Part shown: in pieces, positions 17,317 through 25,843 of the stretch
How positions within the stretch are numbered: position 1 is the stretch's first letter
Layout: each line of letters opens with the position of its first letter
Assembly (NCBI RefSeq): GCF_026626705.1
Contig: NZ_JAPNKC010000001.1
Location: 5,518,001-5,582,000, forward strand
Direction of reading: 5' to 3'
Length of the DNA stretch: 64,000 nt
DNA from: Pyxidicoccus sp. MSG2
GTDB lineage: Bacteria > Myxococcota > Myxococcia > Myxococcales > Myxococcaceae
Made by a program: the position numbers and the translations under genes
The notes under the pieces: generated by a model
Database searches by the model: none
Seen by the model: only the letters and a program-made list of their open reading frames with translations
What the model was told of the DNA's origin: nothing

Positions 17317-17493
17317 TCAGCCGAACCCGAGCCTCGGCACCCAGACGAGGACGCCGTACGTGTATGCCGCGTTGAAGAGGACGATCCACAGGATGGCCTT
17401 CTTCAACCCCCGCACGGGGTGCGGGTCCCTCGCCGCAATCGCCGGCAGGGTGATGGTCATGAAGAGCACGGACATCAGGATGAGCTTCGCCAT
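17317..17493 (-). CDS. 58-residue predicted membrane protein in the EPS operon
   Basis: A small gene fitting exactly between epsX (10 bp) and epsW (29 bp) on the same strand. The product begins MAKLILMSVLFMTITLPAIAA, which is one helix or a signal anchor. A positively charged turn (RDPHPVRGLKK) follows, then a second helix (AILWIVLFNAAYTYGVLVWV). The length, two-helix hairpin and tight spacing argue for a real gene. M. xanthus also has a short hypothetical gene at this place in its locus (from memory). It could be a small subunit or assembly factor of the exporter (inference). Confidence 0.7.
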   Translation of the reverse strand: MAKLILMSVLFMTITLPAIAARDPHPVRGLKKAILWIVLFNAAYTYGVLVWVPRLGFG

Positions 17494-17503
17494 GTCTCAG
17501 CCC

Positions 17504-18766
17504 TCAGAGGATACCAGTTTGCCGTACGGACAGGCCCAGCGAGGCCGCCCAGTTCAGGCGGGCCGCTGGCAGCTCGGGCGAGCGGCTCCACGTACTCCGC
17601 GTATCGGCATCCACAGACACCCATCTTGTGAGAAACCACGAGGCTGACACGCCGCCGTTGATGATGCGGTCCCCGGTGGCCCCGCCCACGGCGAAGGCGG
17701 TGCCGGCCGTGCTGGACACCCGCACGCGCGGCCCCAGCATCCAGCTGCCCGTCAGGGTGAGGTCGGCCCTCGGGTACACCCTACCTGTCAGGCGGTCCAC
17801 GAAGGGCGTGATGCGCGTGCCGAGACTGCCGTTGAAGTCCGCCGTGCGAGAGGGGATGTGGTGGCCCACCGAGAAGGTGAGGTTGGGCAGGAGCTCCAGG
17901 CGGGGCACCTCCGTGGCGGGCCCACCCACCGGGTCTTCTGGCGGGTCCTCCTCGCCCGTCGGCGCCTCCTGGGAGTTCACCACGCTCACGCCCGCGCCCG
18001 CCTGCAGGGACGTGCGCCTGCTTATCCGCCGGCCCCAGCCCTCCGTCAGCGTCACCACCGTGTTGTTGGCGCCAGTGGAGAAGCGCGAGTGGTTCACCGA
18101 GACGGACGTGGTGATGGCGCTCAGCGAGGACAGCGCGTGGCTCAGCGACACGTCGAAGCGCGGGCCGTACTGCATGGGCACCGCCTCGCGCGCGGGTCCG
18201 TCCAGACCGCCGCTGATGGAGAAGCCGGTGGAGCCGCCCAGCTGCCAGCCCCGACCCAGCCAGCTGGTGTTGGCCGTCAGCGTCGTCGAGGAGGACAGGA
18301 AGTAGACGGTGTCCGCCTCCGGCAGCGGCTGCAGCGGGCCGCCGCCCTCGGGAGGCCGCAGCGGGCCGTCGGGGTCCGAGCCGTCGCCGTCCGGCAGCGG
18401 CAGTGCGTCCGTGGTGAAGAGGTTGACGGCGCCCAGCGTGAATTCCTGGCTCAGGCGCAGGGACAGGCCGCGCTCCGGGCGCCAGTCCGCCGCGAGCCGG
18501 CCGCTGTGCTGGATTTCGGTGCGCGGCTGCGCGGTGATTTCGCGCAGGCTGATGCGCGGGACATAGTCCAGCAGGAGGGCCACGTTGCCGTCGCGCATCG
18601 CCAGGCCCAGGGTGGGGACGATGTCCGTGTCCCCGGCGATGCTGGGGGCGTCCTCGGCCGGGTCCTCGTTGGAGCGCACCCGCGAGTCGACCCGCGCCGC
18701 CACGTCGTAGGTGACGGAGGCGGCGGACACCTCGAGCAGCGCGGCGGTGAGCGCGGCCCCCAGCAC
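17504..18766 (-). CDS. epsX: EPS outer-membrane beta-barrel protein EpsX-like
   Basis: A 420-residue outer-membrane protein. Alternating beta-strand patterns run through the whole chain (for example GNVALLLDYVPRISLREI, RFDVSLSHALSSLSAITTSVSVNHS), and an exposed Asp/Pro/Gly-rich loop lies near residue 130. Known myxobacterial EPS systems use a barrel of this type as the outer-membrane pore together with a short Wza-like protein that has no membrane helix. A GTG start lies 3 bp after the epsY stop with GTGGAG upstream, so the two genes are coupled. The signal peptide is short (AALTAALLEVSAAS). Confidence 0.82.
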   Translation of the reverse strand: MLGAALTAALLEVSAASVTYDVAARVDSRVRSNEDPAEDAPSIAGDTDIVPTLGLAMRDGNVALLLDYVPRISLREITAQPRTEIQHSGRLAADWRPERGLSLRLSQEFTLGAVNLFTTDALPLPDGDGSDPDGPLRPPEGGGPLQPLPEADTVYFLSSSTTLTANTSWLGRGWQLGGSTGFSISGGLDGPAREAVPMQYGPRFDVSLSHALSSLSAITTSVSVNHSRFSTGANNTVVTLTEGWGRRISRRTSLQAGAGVSVVNSQEAPTGEEDPPEDPVGGPATEVPRLELLPNLTFSVGHHIPSRTADFNGSLGTRITPFVDRLTGRVYPRADLTLTGSWMLGPRVRVSSTAGTAFAVGGATGDRIINGGVSASWFLTRWVSVDADTRSTWSRSPELPAARLNWAASLGLSVRQTGIL

Positions 18767-18769
18767 GGG

Positions 18770-19405
18770 CTACTCCACCACGACGACGTCGCCGGGATGC
18801 AGGCGGAAGGTCGGGGCCTTCCCCTCGGCGCGGATGAGGTCCTCGTAGCGGAAGCGGATGCGCACCGGGACGCCGTCCTCCTGCCGCATGACGAAGACGC
18901 GGTCCTTGTGGGCGTACTCGGTGAAGCCGCCCGCGCCGGCCAGCGCCTGGAGGAGGCTTGCGCCCGTCTCGATTTCCAGCGGACCGACGTTGGTGATTTC
19001 CCCCACCATGGTCACCTTGATGGGGCGTGCCTGCTCCAGCGCCACCGTGACGACGGGGTGGTTGATGTAGTCCTTCAGCCGCGTGGAGATTTGCTGCGAC
19101 AGCATGGCGGGCGAGTGCCCGGCCGCCTCCACGTCGTCCAGGAAGAGCAGGCTGATGCGCCCGTCGTCACGCACGCGGGCCTGCGTGGTGAGCGCCTCCT
19201 GGTTCCACACGCGGATGTTGAGCAGGTCTCCGGCGGCAATGCGGTAGCTCGCGTCCGGCGGGGGTGGCTTCTCCTGGTACTCGTCCACCCAGGTGTACTT
19301 GCCCAGCCCGCTACAGCCGGAGGCCACGAGCAGCAGCGCGGCGCAGGCGAGCGCGCGAAGCGGGAGGCGCGAGGAGGGCGGGGACTGGCGGGGCGCGGAC
19401 GGCAT
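18770..19405 (-). CDS. epsY: EPS export lipoprotein EpsY-like (Wza/OPX family)
   Basis: A 211-residue polysaccharide export (OPX) lipoprotein. The lipobox is LLVASGCS. The PES domain follows (YRIAAGDLLNIRVWNQEAL, DGRISLLFLDDVEAAG) and then a SLBB-type domain (ITNVGPLEIETGASLLQALAGAGGF). It stops after FRLHPGDVVVVE, without the C-terminal amphipathic helix with which E. coli Wza crosses the outer membrane. This explains the need for the EpsX barrel encoded next to it. ATG start, with an AGGAGA site 11 bases upstream. Confidence 0.9.
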   Translation of the reverse strand: MPSAPRQSPPSSRLPLRALACAALLLVASGCSGLGKYTWVDEYQEKPPPPDASYRIAAGDLLNIRVWNQEALTTQARVRDDGRISLLFLDDVEAAGHSPAMLSQQISTRLKDYINHPVVTVALEQARPIKVTMVGEITNVGPLEIETGASLLQALAGAGGFTEYAHKDRVFVMRQEDGVPVRIRFRYEDLIRAEGKAPTFRLHPGDVVVVE

Positions 19406-19423
19406 ATGCGGCGAAGGTCTCCT

Positions 19424-20989
19424 CTAGGGGGCCGGTGAGATGGACACGGCGGGGACTGCTTCCGCCTCCGGCGCGGGGTTGCCACGGCGGCGCGCCACGC
19501 GCACCACCTCCAGGACCTCGGCGGGACGTACCGCCCCGGTGGCGAGCACGCCAACCACGTAGAGCACCGCCTCGATTCCCAACCGCACCCACGGATTCAG
19601 CGAGGCGAAGACGGTCTGGTCCGCCACGGCGATGGCGACGCACACCGCCGCCGTCTTCCCAATCATGGTGAGCAGGCGGGCGTCGAAGGCCGCGCTCTTC
19701 ATGCGGCCCATCAGGCTGATGGTGACGAGCACCTCCATCAGCAGAATCGCCAGCGCGGTGCCCGCGGCGCCGCCGCCAGCCCCCAGCGCCGAGTGCATCA
19801 TCGGTATCAGCACCAGGTTGAGCACGGGGATGATGAGCAGGCTGCCGGTGACGTTGGTGATGGTCACCCACCACTCGCGGTTCGTCATGGTGAGCCACAT
19901 GCCGGCGTTCATCGTCACGAAGGCGAGCACGAACAGCGGCGACATCAGCCGCAGCGCCAGGGCGGACGGGCCGAACTTGCCACCCAGCAGGCCCACCCAC
20001 AGCGGCGCGCCCAGGACGATGAGCATCATCAGGGGCACGGTGATGGCGAGGGTGCCCTCCAGCGCGCGGCGGATGAGCCGGGTGAGCTCCGCCTCGGAGC
20101 GCTCGGCCGCGCGCGACGCCAGCGGCATCAGCACCCAACTGAAGACGGGGTTGAGGAAGAAGGTGAGGCCCGCGATGTTCCACGCGGCGCCGTAGTAGCC
20201 CACCTCTTCGTGGGAGGCCTTCAGGCCCAGAATCATCACGTCCAGGCGCCCGTTGGTGGCCAGGGCCGCGCCGGTGATGAAGAAGGGCAGGCTCTTGCGC
20301 AGCACCGTCCACGTGGCGGGCAGGTCCACCTTGAAGGTGAGCCCCATGTGCTGCTTCGCCAGGTACCAGCCCACGCCCAGCTTCACGGCTTCCGACGCCA
20401 CCAGCGACGCGGCGAACCAGGGCAGCGACAGCTTCAGCACGACGGCCAGGAACAGGCCGCCGCCCCACACCAGCTTGGTGACGACGTTGGAGATGGACAG
20501 CCCCGCCACCTTGCCCTTGGCGTGCAGCAGCGCGGCCATGGACGCGTTCAACATGATGAGCGACTGCGCCACCGCGGAGACGTAGACGAGCTGCCGCACC
20601 TCCGGCGAGTGGTTGTCGTGCGCCATGACGAACGCGAGCGCGCCCATCAGCACCGCCGTGAGGCCCATGCGCAGCAGCAGCGTGGCGCCGAAGAAGTCGC
20701 TGGCGTGCTCCGGCCGGCGCGTGACCTCCTTGCGGATGTACATCTCCAGGCCCAGGTGCGTGGCCACGAAGAAGACGGCGGAGAAGCTGTCGGCCCAGTT
20801 GAAGCTGCCGAAGCGCTCCACGCCCATCTGCTTGGGCAGCAGGAAGCGCACGCCCATGGCGATGACGTACGTCACCAGCAGCGAGCCGCCGAGCTGCAGC
20901 CCGTTGCGGACCGCGCCCATCGTCTCGTGCGAGGACGCGGAGTCACGCCCCTCGGCGTCCTGCGGAATGGATTGGCTGGGACTGTTCAC
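19424..20989 (-). CDS. wzxX: Wzx-type polysaccharide repeat-unit flippase
   Basis: A 521-residue polytopic membrane protein of the MATE/polysaccharide-transporter group. About 12-14 helices are visible, with the family opening GGSLLVTYVIAMGVRFLLPKQMGVERFGSFNWADSFSAVF. It should move the undecaprenyl-linked EPS unit across the inner membrane for polymerisation. It lies between epsZ and epsY on the same strand, matching the M. xanthus order. The start is a GTG with only a weak ribosome site. A hairpin between epsZ and this gene may limit read-through. Confidence 0.88.
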   Translation of the reverse strand: MNSPSQSIPQDAEGRDSASSHETMGAVRNGLQLGGSLLVTYVIAMGVRFLLPKQMGVERFGSFNWADSFSAVFFVATHLGLEMYIRKEVTRRPEHASDFFGATLLLRMGLTAVLMGALAFVMAHDNHSPEVRQLVYVSAVAQSLIMLNASMAALLHAKGKVAGLSISNVVTKLVWGGGLFLAVVLKLSLPWFAASLVASEAVKLGVGWYLAKQHMGLTFKVDLPATWTVLRKSLPFFITGAALATNGRLDVMILGLKASHEEVGYYGAAWNIAGLTFFLNPVFSWVLMPLASRAAERSEAELTRLIRRALEGTLAITVPLMMLIVLGAPLWVGLLGGKFGPSALALRLMSPLFVLAFVTMNAGMWLTMTNREWWVTITNVTGSLLIIPVLNLVLIPMMHSALGAGGGAAGTALAILLMEVLVTISLMGRMKSAAFDARLLTMIGKTAAVCVAIAVADQTVFASLNPWVRLGIEAVLYVVGVLATGAVRPAEVLEVVRVARRRGNPAPEAEAVPAVSISPAP

Positions 20990-21047
20990 GGTGGATTCTC
21001 GGGCCCCCCGGCCCTGAGCCGGTCCTACCCGGATGCATAGAAGACGA

Positions 21048-21077
21048 GCGGGGGCGGCACGTCAATGCCGCCCCCGC
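21048..21077 (-). terminator. Strong hairpin between epsZ and wzxX
   Basis: A perfect 11-bp stem (GCGGGGGCGGC and GCCGCCCCCGC) with an 8-base loop lies about 37 bp after the epsZ stop. On the minus strand it is followed by TCGTCTTCT, a weak T-rich tail. It could be an intrinsic terminator or an attenuator that makes epsZ more abundant than the downstream export genes. Confidence 0.6.
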
Positions 21078-21113
21078 GTGAGACTGGTTGCCTGGAAGCC
21101 TCCCAGGTCGTGT

Positions 21114-22580
21114 CTAGCTGGCCCCTCGGCCGGTGAGCACCACCGGCACCGTCTGGAGCAGCAGCGTCAGGTCGCTGGTGAGGCTCCAGTGGTCGATGTA
21201 CTGCATGTCCAGGTACATCCACTCCTCGAAGGAAATCTGGTTGCGGCCGGAGACCTGCCAGATGCAGGTGAGGCCCGGGCGCACGGACAGGCGGCGGCGC
21301 TGCCACGTCTCGTACTTGGCGACCTCGGTGGGCACCGGCGGGCGCGGGCCGACGATGCTCATCTCACCGCGCAGCACGTTGATGAACTGGGGCAGCTCGT
21401 CGATGGAGAACTTGCGGATGAACCGGCCGATGCCGGTGATGCGCGGGTCGTTCTTCATCTTGAAGACCGGGCCCGTCTGCTCGTTCATCGCCGCCAGCTT
21501 CTCCTTCAGCTCCTCGGCGTTCACCACCATGGAGCGGAACTTCAGCATGTAGAACGGCTTGCCGTTCTGCCCCACGCGAAGCTGCTTGAAGAAGATGGGG
21601 CCCTTGGAGGTGAACTTCACCGCGGCCGCCACGGCGGCGAGCAGCGGCAGCAGCATCCACAGCGCGACGGCCGACACGCAGATGTCGAACAGGCGCTTCA
21701 TGGCCATCTGGTGCGGCTTGGGGCTCACCGCGGCGAAGTGCAGGAAGCCGTCGGACACCGCGCGGCGCTCGATGGGGCGGGCGCGGTCCAGGCGGAAGCT
21801 GTGCGCCGGCAGCGCGAAGGGCACGCCGAAGCGCTCGGCCAGCTTGATGGCCGCCTGCATGGACTCGCCCTGCTTCAGCGTGTTGCCCGCGATGTAGACC
21901 TCGTCCACCGCCGTGTTGCGGAGGATGCGCTCCAGGTCCTCCACGGAGCCCATGATGCGCGCGGGCAGCTCGCTCGTGCCCGCGTCCTCCGGGAAGCGCA
22001 CGTAGCCCAGCACCTGACGGCGGCCGCGGCCCACCAGGTCCTCGCCCGTGTAGCGGCCCATGGCGCCGGTGCCCACAATCAGCACCGAGTCCATGGGGCG
22101 CTCCTGCGCGGCCACCGGACGGAACACGAACAGGCGCAGCAGCAGCGCCACCGGCCAGAAGATGACCAGCAGCGGCGCCACGCCCGTCATCGTCACGCGG
22201 TCCGGCAGCGCCAGGCCCACCACCGCGAGCACCGTCACCACCGCCAGCGTCGTGACGGAGACGAGCGCCACGTGGTCCAGCTTGCTGCGCTCGGCGAAGC
22301 GCGAGTCGTACAGGCACAGCGCGGTGCCGGTGATGATCCACGTCACCAGCGACGCCGCCACCAGCCCGGGTACCACCCAGCCGGACTCCGGCGTGAGCAG
22401 GCCGCCCAGCCACGAGGCCACGGTCAGCACCGCCGTCATCAACACCAGGTCCACCGTGAGGTTCAGCTTCGCCGCGAACCCCGGCGCCAGCTTCGGCGCC
22501 TGGACCTCCGCCAGTCCCTCGCCCTGAGAGGACGCCGTCCCGGGAGCCCCGACCGCCGCACTTGCCGTTGCGCTGCTCAT
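21114..22580 (-). CDS. epsZ: Polyprenyl-phosphate hexose-1-phosphate transferase EpsZ-like
   Basis: A 488-residue initiating enzyme of EPS synthesis. Four N-terminal helices and a CoA-binding-like Rossmann domain (VLIVGTGAMGRYTGEDL) precede the catalytic sugar-transferase domain. That domain has KRLFDICVSAVALW, a reentrant hydrophobic segment, KFRSM, FKMKNDPRITGIGRFIRKFS, DELPQ, GPRPP and RPGLTCIWQVSGR. It transfers a sugar-1-phosphate to undecaprenyl phosphate at the inner membrane. In M. xanthus the equivalent is needed for EPS. I take the ATG at MSSATAS because of the G-rich site GGGGGGTGGAG just upstream; an ATG ten codons earlier has none. Confidence 0.9.
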   Translation of the reverse strand: MSSATASAAVGAPGTASSQGEGLAEVQAPKLAPGFAAKLNLTVDLVLMTAVLTVASWLGGLLTPESGWVVPGLVAASLVTWIITGTALCLYDSRFAERSKLDHVALVSVTTLAVVTVLAVVGLALPDRVTMTGVAPLLVIFWPVALLLRLFVFRPVAAQERPMDSVLIVGTGAMGRYTGEDLVGRGRRQVLGYVRFPEDAGTSELPARIMGSVEDLERILRNTAVDEVYIAGNTLKQGESMQAAIKLAERFGVPFALPAHSFRLDRARPIERRAVSDGFLHFAAVSPKPHQMAMKRLFDICVSAVALWMLLPLLAAVAAAVKFTSKGPIFFKQLRVGQNGKPFYMLKFRSMVVNAEELKEKLAAMNEQTGPVFKMKNDPRITGIGRFIRKFSIDELPQFINVLRGEMSIVGPRPPVPTEVAKYETWQRRRLSVRPGLTCIWQVSGRNQISFEEWMYLDMQYIDHWSLTSDLTLLLQTVPVVLTGRGAS

Positions 22581-22674
22581 CGTCTCCACCCCCCTCTGCG
22601 CTGAGTGCATGCTTTTGTTCAGTTCAGGCAGAGGATGCCGTTGAGGGTAAAAATCTTCAAGTCGGAAAGAACTA

Positions 22675-22710
22675 CTTATCATCGATACTGCGACGCGTTG
22701 CAACCGTCGC
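22675..22710 (-). promoter_or_regulatory. Predicted epsZ promoter with overlapping palindrome
   Basis: On the minus strand TTGCAA (22698-22703) and GATAAG (22675-22680) are separated by 17 bp, a fair sigma-70-like promoter. It would start transcription about 85-90 bases before the epsZ ATG. The -35 lies inside an imperfect dyad (GCGACG...CGTCGC, 22690-22710, with GTTGCAAC at its heart), a likely site for a regulator. The rest of the 350-bp gap up to the FdhD gene contains no gene that I can support. Confidence 0.5.
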
Positions 22711-22933
22711 TCTGCAAGTAAGACGTGACAGGAGGTGAATTCTTGGGATCGTCCCGACCTGGGTCCCGGGTCGATTGAGCCCCATGAATCTGCATCCCTG
22801 ACGCGCCCGCCTCCCCGAGCCATTCGTGGCGCCCTGCCGGGAGAGTGCATCTACGGTGCCGGTCTGACGTTGGATCTCGCGGGGGGTTGGAACGCGGGGC
22901 GTCATGGTGAGGGGCCGACGAGGATTCGCGGGG

Positions 22934-24325
22934 TTACGGGAGGCGGATGCGCTCGGGTGCGGTGTAGATGTTGAAGCGCCCGTCCCGGACGAACGTCGCC
23001 AGCGTCATTCCAGAACGCAGGGCGAGCTCAATCGCGAGGGAGCTCGCTGCAGAAACTCCTGCGACCACGGGGATGTGAGCCACCGCTGCTTTCTGGATGA
23101 TTTCGAAGCTGACGCGTCCACTCACCGCGAGGAGTGCCGCTTGACGTGTCAGTGAGGTGCGGGGGACTCGCACGTTGTGTATGGCCCCGGCGAGGACGAG
23201 GGCGCCCACCACCTTGTCCACGGCGTTGTGGCGGCCGACGTCCTCGTAGGCGGCGAGGACATGGCCGTCGGCATCGAGCGCGGCGGCGGCGTGGACCCCG
23301 CCGGTGCGGGCGAAGATGCGCTGCACGTCGCGCAGACGCTCGGTGGCGCGGGCCACGGCCTCGGGAGGGAGCTGGGGGCCGGGCGGCACGGGCGGGCAGA
23401 CGGCGAGCAGGTCCTCCACGCTGCGGCGGCCGCAGACCCCACATGCGGAGGTGGTGAGGGTGCCCCTGCGCGCGGCACGCACACGCTCCACGTCGAGCAC
23501 GGCGCCGGAGGCGGGCGTGACGTCGAGCACGTTGCCCCAGCCTTCATCTCCGGGTCGGCCACAGTGGGCGAGGGTGCCCAGGTCGTCCACGCTCCGGAGG
23601 ATGCCCTCGGAGAAGAGGAAGCCCGTGGCCAGCTCGCGGTCGTGGCCGGGGGTGCGCATGGTGATGGCGACGGAGTCTCCGCTGACGCGAATCTCCAGCG
23701 GCTCCTCCACGGCGACGTCGTCTTCCACGGCGGGAGAGAGCGCGGCGCCGTCCCACCGCTGCACGAGGCGCCGCGTCACGCCGCGCGAGTCCGCGGGAGG
23801 CAGGGGCCCGCGCCGGCCCGGGCGCAGGTGCATCAGGACGAGGTCCGCCACGGCGCGCACGTCGTCGCGGTCGAGCACCCGCACGTCCTGGGAGACGCCC
23901 GTGGGCCGCGAGGAAAGCTCCGAGAGGAGGGCGAGGACCTCCGGGCGCGACGGGGCGAGCGGCGGGCCGAGGTCCTCGCGCCAGAGCTCCAGCTTGGGCA
24001 GGGGGCCGTCCTTCCAGCCCTCCACGAGGATCAGGTCCACGGCGCCGGAGAAGCGGCGGAACAGTGGAGGCAGCGCGTCAGCGGGGGCGTCGCTGGTGGT
24101 GAGCTGTACGCCGGAGGGGGTGGCGAAGCCGGTGAGCACGGCGCCGGCTTCCTGGAAGCGCGCGGTGTCGCTGCCCGGACGGTGCAGCGGGTGCGCGTCC
24201 GAGGAGTGCTTCACCACGGCGACGCGCAGGCCGCGCGCGGAGAGCTCCGGGACGAGCTTCGTGAGCAGCGTCGTCTTCCCGGAGCCGGACCAGCCGACGA
24301 TGCAGAGGGCGGGCACGGCGCTCAT
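22934..24325 (-). CDS. MobB-FdhD fusion protein (molybdenum cofactor / formate dehydrogenase maturation)
   Basis: A 463-residue fusion of two maturation proteins. Residues 1-165 are MobB-like, a GTP-binding adapter of MGD cofactor synthesis with P-loop GWSGSGKTTLL (Lys17) and the typical VKHSSDAHPLHRPGSDTARF segment. Residues about 185-463 are FdhD, which passes sulfur from IscS to the molybdenum cofactor of formate dehydrogenase. Its Cys pair is ACGVC (Cys295, Cys298), followed by ARTGGVHAAAALD and YEDVGRHNAVDK. The two are separate genes in E. coli. It overlaps moeA by four bases (ATGA). Confidence 0.9.
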   Translation of the reverse strand: MSAVPALCIVGWSGSGKTTLLTKLVPELSARGLRVAVVKHSSDAHPLHRPGSDTARFQEAGAVLTGFATPSGVQLTTSDAPADALPPLFRRFSGAVDLILVEGWKDGPLPKLELWREDLGPPLAPSRPEVLALLSELSSRPTGVSQDVRVLDRDDVRAVADLVLMHLRPGRRGPLPPADSRGVTRRLVQRWDGAALSPAVEDDVAVEEPLEIRVSGDSVAITMRTPGHDRELATGFLFSEGILRSVDDLGTLAHCGRPGDEGWGNVLDVTPASGAVLDVERVRAARRGTLTTSACGVCGRRSVEDLLAVCPPVPPGPQLPPEAVARATERLRDVQRIFARTGGVHAAAALDADGHVLAAYEDVGRHNAVDKVVGALVLAGAIHNVRVPRTSLTRQAALLAVSGRVSFEIIQKAAVAHIPVVAGVSAASSLAIELALRSGMTLATFVRDGRFNIYTAPERIRLP

Positions 24326-25584
24326 GCGGTGGTGCTCGGAGCCAGGTCCGCCGCGACGTGGGCGGAGTCGTGGAACAGCTCCACGTCGACGGAGTCGCCC
24401 GCGGCGAAGTCGGCGCGGCCGGAGGGGAGGACGGCCCAGCCCTCGCCGTGGACGTTCTGCAGAATCTGTCCCGCGCCCTGGGGGCGGAGGCGCGCGACGG
24501 GCTCGCCGTCGCCGGAGTGCTCCAGCGCGGCGGTGATGAGGTACGTGAGCCCGGCCTGCTTGTGGCGCGGCTCGGAGAGGCGGGCGCGGACGCGGCGGCG
24601 CGTCTCGAGGACGCCCTGGCGCTTGAGGAGCAGCGGGCGCGCGAACTGGTCGAAGGCGACGGTGGCCGCGCCGGGGTTGCCCGGCAGCACGACGACGGCG
24701 GTGTCACCGAGGCGCGCCACGGCCACGGGCTTGCCGGGCTTGAGGGCCACGCCGTCCACATGGAAGCGGGCCCCGAGCGCGGCCAGCACGCGCTTCACGT
24801 GGTCCTTGTCGCCCACGGACGCGCCGCCGGTGGTGATGAGCACGTCCACCTGGGGCGCGAGGCGGCGAAGGGCGTCGCGCAAGGTGTCCTCGTCATCGCG
24901 AGCGCGGTCGAGGTGGCGCACGTCGGCGCCGGCCTCGCGGGCGAGCGCGGCGACGAGGATGAGGTTGCTCTCGTAGACCTGGTGGGGAAGCGCGGGCGTG
25001 CCGGGCGAGACGAGCTCGTCTCCTGTCGCGAGCACCGCCACGCGCGGCGCGGGACGCACCCAGGCGGCCGTCTCTCCCATGGACGCGAGCACGCCGAGCA
25101 CCGCGGCACCGACGCGCTGGCCGGGGGGGAAGAGGGGTGTGCCGGCGACGACCTCTTCTCCGGCGCGGCGGATGTCGTGGCCGGGCGGGACGGTGATGAA
25201 GATGTCCACGTGGAGCCCATCGTCACTGGCGCGCGCGGCCTCCTGGCGGATGACGGCGTCGGCGCCGGAGGGGAGCGGGGCGCCGGTGAAGATGCGGGCG
25301 GCCTCGCCGGGCTGGAGCGGGCGCGAGGGGAGGGCGCCCGCGTAGATGGCGTCGACGATGCGCAGGCGCGCGGGACGGTCGCGGTTGGCGCCCCGGGTCT
25401 CCTCGGCGCGCACGGCCCACCCGTCCATGGCGGAGTTGTCGCAGCCGGGCAGCGAACGCGCCGCGGTGACGGCGGCCGCGAGGAATCGGCCGTGAGCGTC
25501 GAGCAGTGACACGCGCTCCGGTGCCGCCGGGGCAATGGCGTCGAGCGCGGTCTGCCGGGCGGTGGAGAGGGGCGTGAGCGGCAT
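24322..25584 (-). CDS. moeA: Molybdopterin molybdotransferase MoeA
   Basis: A 420-residue MoeA that inserts molybdate into adenylylated molybdopterin. Signatures are SLPGCDNSAMDGWAVRAEE, GEAARIFTGAPLPSGADAVIRQE, the MoCF-domain strand ITTGGASVGDKD and LPGNPGAATVAFDQFARP. Domain IV closes the protein. Length and order are standard. It is the first gene of a minus-strand pair with the MobB-FdhD fusion and is divergent from mobA, 259 bp away. That gap holds no further gene I can support. Confidence 0.93.
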   Translation of the reverse strand: MPLTPLSTARQTALDAIAPAAPERVSLLDAHGRFLAAAVTAARSLPGCDNSAMDGWAVRAEETRGANRDRPARLRIVDAIYAGALPSRPLQPGEAARIFTGAPLPSGADAVIRQEAARASDDGLHVDIFITVPPGHDIRRAGEEVVAGTPLFPPGQRVGAAVLGVLASMGETAAWVRPAPRVAVLATGDELVSPGTPALPHQVYESNLILVAALAREAGADVRHLDRARDDEDTLRDALRRLAPQVDVLITTGGASVGDKDHVKRVLAALGARFHVDGVALKPGKPVAVARLGDTAVVVLPGNPGAATVAFDQFARPLLLKRQGVLETRRRVRARLSEPRHKQAGLTYLITAALEHSGDGEPVARLRPQGAGQILQNVHGEGWAVLPSGRADFAAGDSVDVELFHDSAHVAADLAPSTTA

Positions 25585-25843
25585 GCGTGGCCGCGCAGCC
25601 TACGCCGTGGGCCCTGGCCCGTGTCCACGGGGCCCCTCCGTCCGTTCGCCTGCTGCCCTCGCGAGGGGGCGACAGGCCGTCAGGTGGTTCTTCCTCCGCC
25701 ACGCTCTCCGCGGAGCAGGGCGCGAGGCCCCGTGACGAGCAGGGCACCGACCCGCCCATGGCACGGGAGCGTGTGCATGGGCTCACGGCGCCACGGCTGC
25801 ACGGAAGCGGGTACGGTATCCACCTCACGAACAGGAGCGTGCG

